Assembly: GCA_025057245.1 (NCBI GenBank)
Contig: JANWYC010000097.1
Span: forward strand, 1-5,055
DNA length: 5,055 bases
Source of the DNA: Aquificaceae bacterium
Lineage (GTDB): Bacteria > Aquificota > Aquificia > Aquificales > Aquificaceae
Direction of reading: 5' to 3'
In this document: in pieces, positions 4,975-5,055 of the stretch
Layout of the letters: each line of letters opens with the position of its first letter
Numbering within the stretch: position 1 is the stretch's first letter
Notes under the pieces: model-generated
What the model was told of the DNA's origin: nothing
The model's input: the letters and a program-made list of their open reading frames with translations, nothing else
Databases searched by the model: none
Program-made: the position numbers and the translations under genes

Positions 4975-5055
4975 ACTTTATAAAAGTTCATAAAAACTCT
5001 ACGAGTCGGAGACTAAAAATTTATTAAACAGTTAGATATTAGACACAGCTCAAAA
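4975..5055 (+). repeat. Degenerate direct repeat, copy 2 (cut by the window end)
   Basis: Matches 4748-4829 over its visible length, including an identical 14-mer at 5036-5049. The last bases GCTCAAAA also match 4903-4910, where AAAAGCTCT continues, so the repeat probably runs on past the window. It may be part of a third, more distant copy of the lipoate-family gene. Confidence 0.6.

Noticed and set aside
4541..5055. Possible CRISPR array or regular repeat array
   Set aside because: The repeats are imperfect, unevenly spaced and few, with no constant 25-40 bp unit and no cas genes. Gene decay explains them better.

Overview
The window looks like a piece of an Aquificales-type thermophile chromosome (Hydrogenobacter, Thermocrinis or a relative). 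This is inferred from the strong use of AGA/AGG arginine and ATA isoleucine codons, the very compact gene packing, and proteins rich in Lys, Glu and Arg. No RNA gene or other marker pins the species.

Left part (1-3313, + strand): one tightly packed gene cluster, almost certainly co-transcribed. It holds the last 20 codons of an unidentified gene, a flavodoxin-fold NAD(P)H:quinone oxidoreductase, a nitroreductase-family flavoprotein, a TauE/SafE-type membrane permease, and aroA (EPSP synthase, shikimate pathway). Junctions are a 2-nt gap, an ATGA overlap, a TAATG overlap and a 4-nt gap. The first two enzymes are both flavin oxidoreductases and may share a detoxification or quinone-redox role. 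The permease and aroA have no obvious functional link to them, which is common in the shuffled operons of this group.

Middle (3324-3775): a small, very charged unknown protein on the minus strand, convergent with aroA. It is followed by about 236 bp without an intact gene. That gap holds a perfect 14-bp tandem duplication, three short palindromes that all have 6-nt spacers, and what looks like a fragment of a TnpB-type zinc ribbon interrupted by stops.

Right part (3776-5055): a minus-strand lipoate ligase/octanoyltransferase-family gene with a plausible promoter just upstream. The remaining 555 bp encode no intact protein but are not featureless. Colinear short matches, including an identical 14-mer and an identical 10-mer whose spacing differs by exactly seven codons, indicate that about 4579-4920 is a badly decayed second copy of the neighbouring lipoate-family gene. 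The relic is bracketed by a 19-20 bp inverted repeat (4541-4560 and 4945-4963). Part of it recurs at 4975-5055, which suggests yet another copy running off the window. This tandem decay, rather than a new intact system, is the most interesting thing here.
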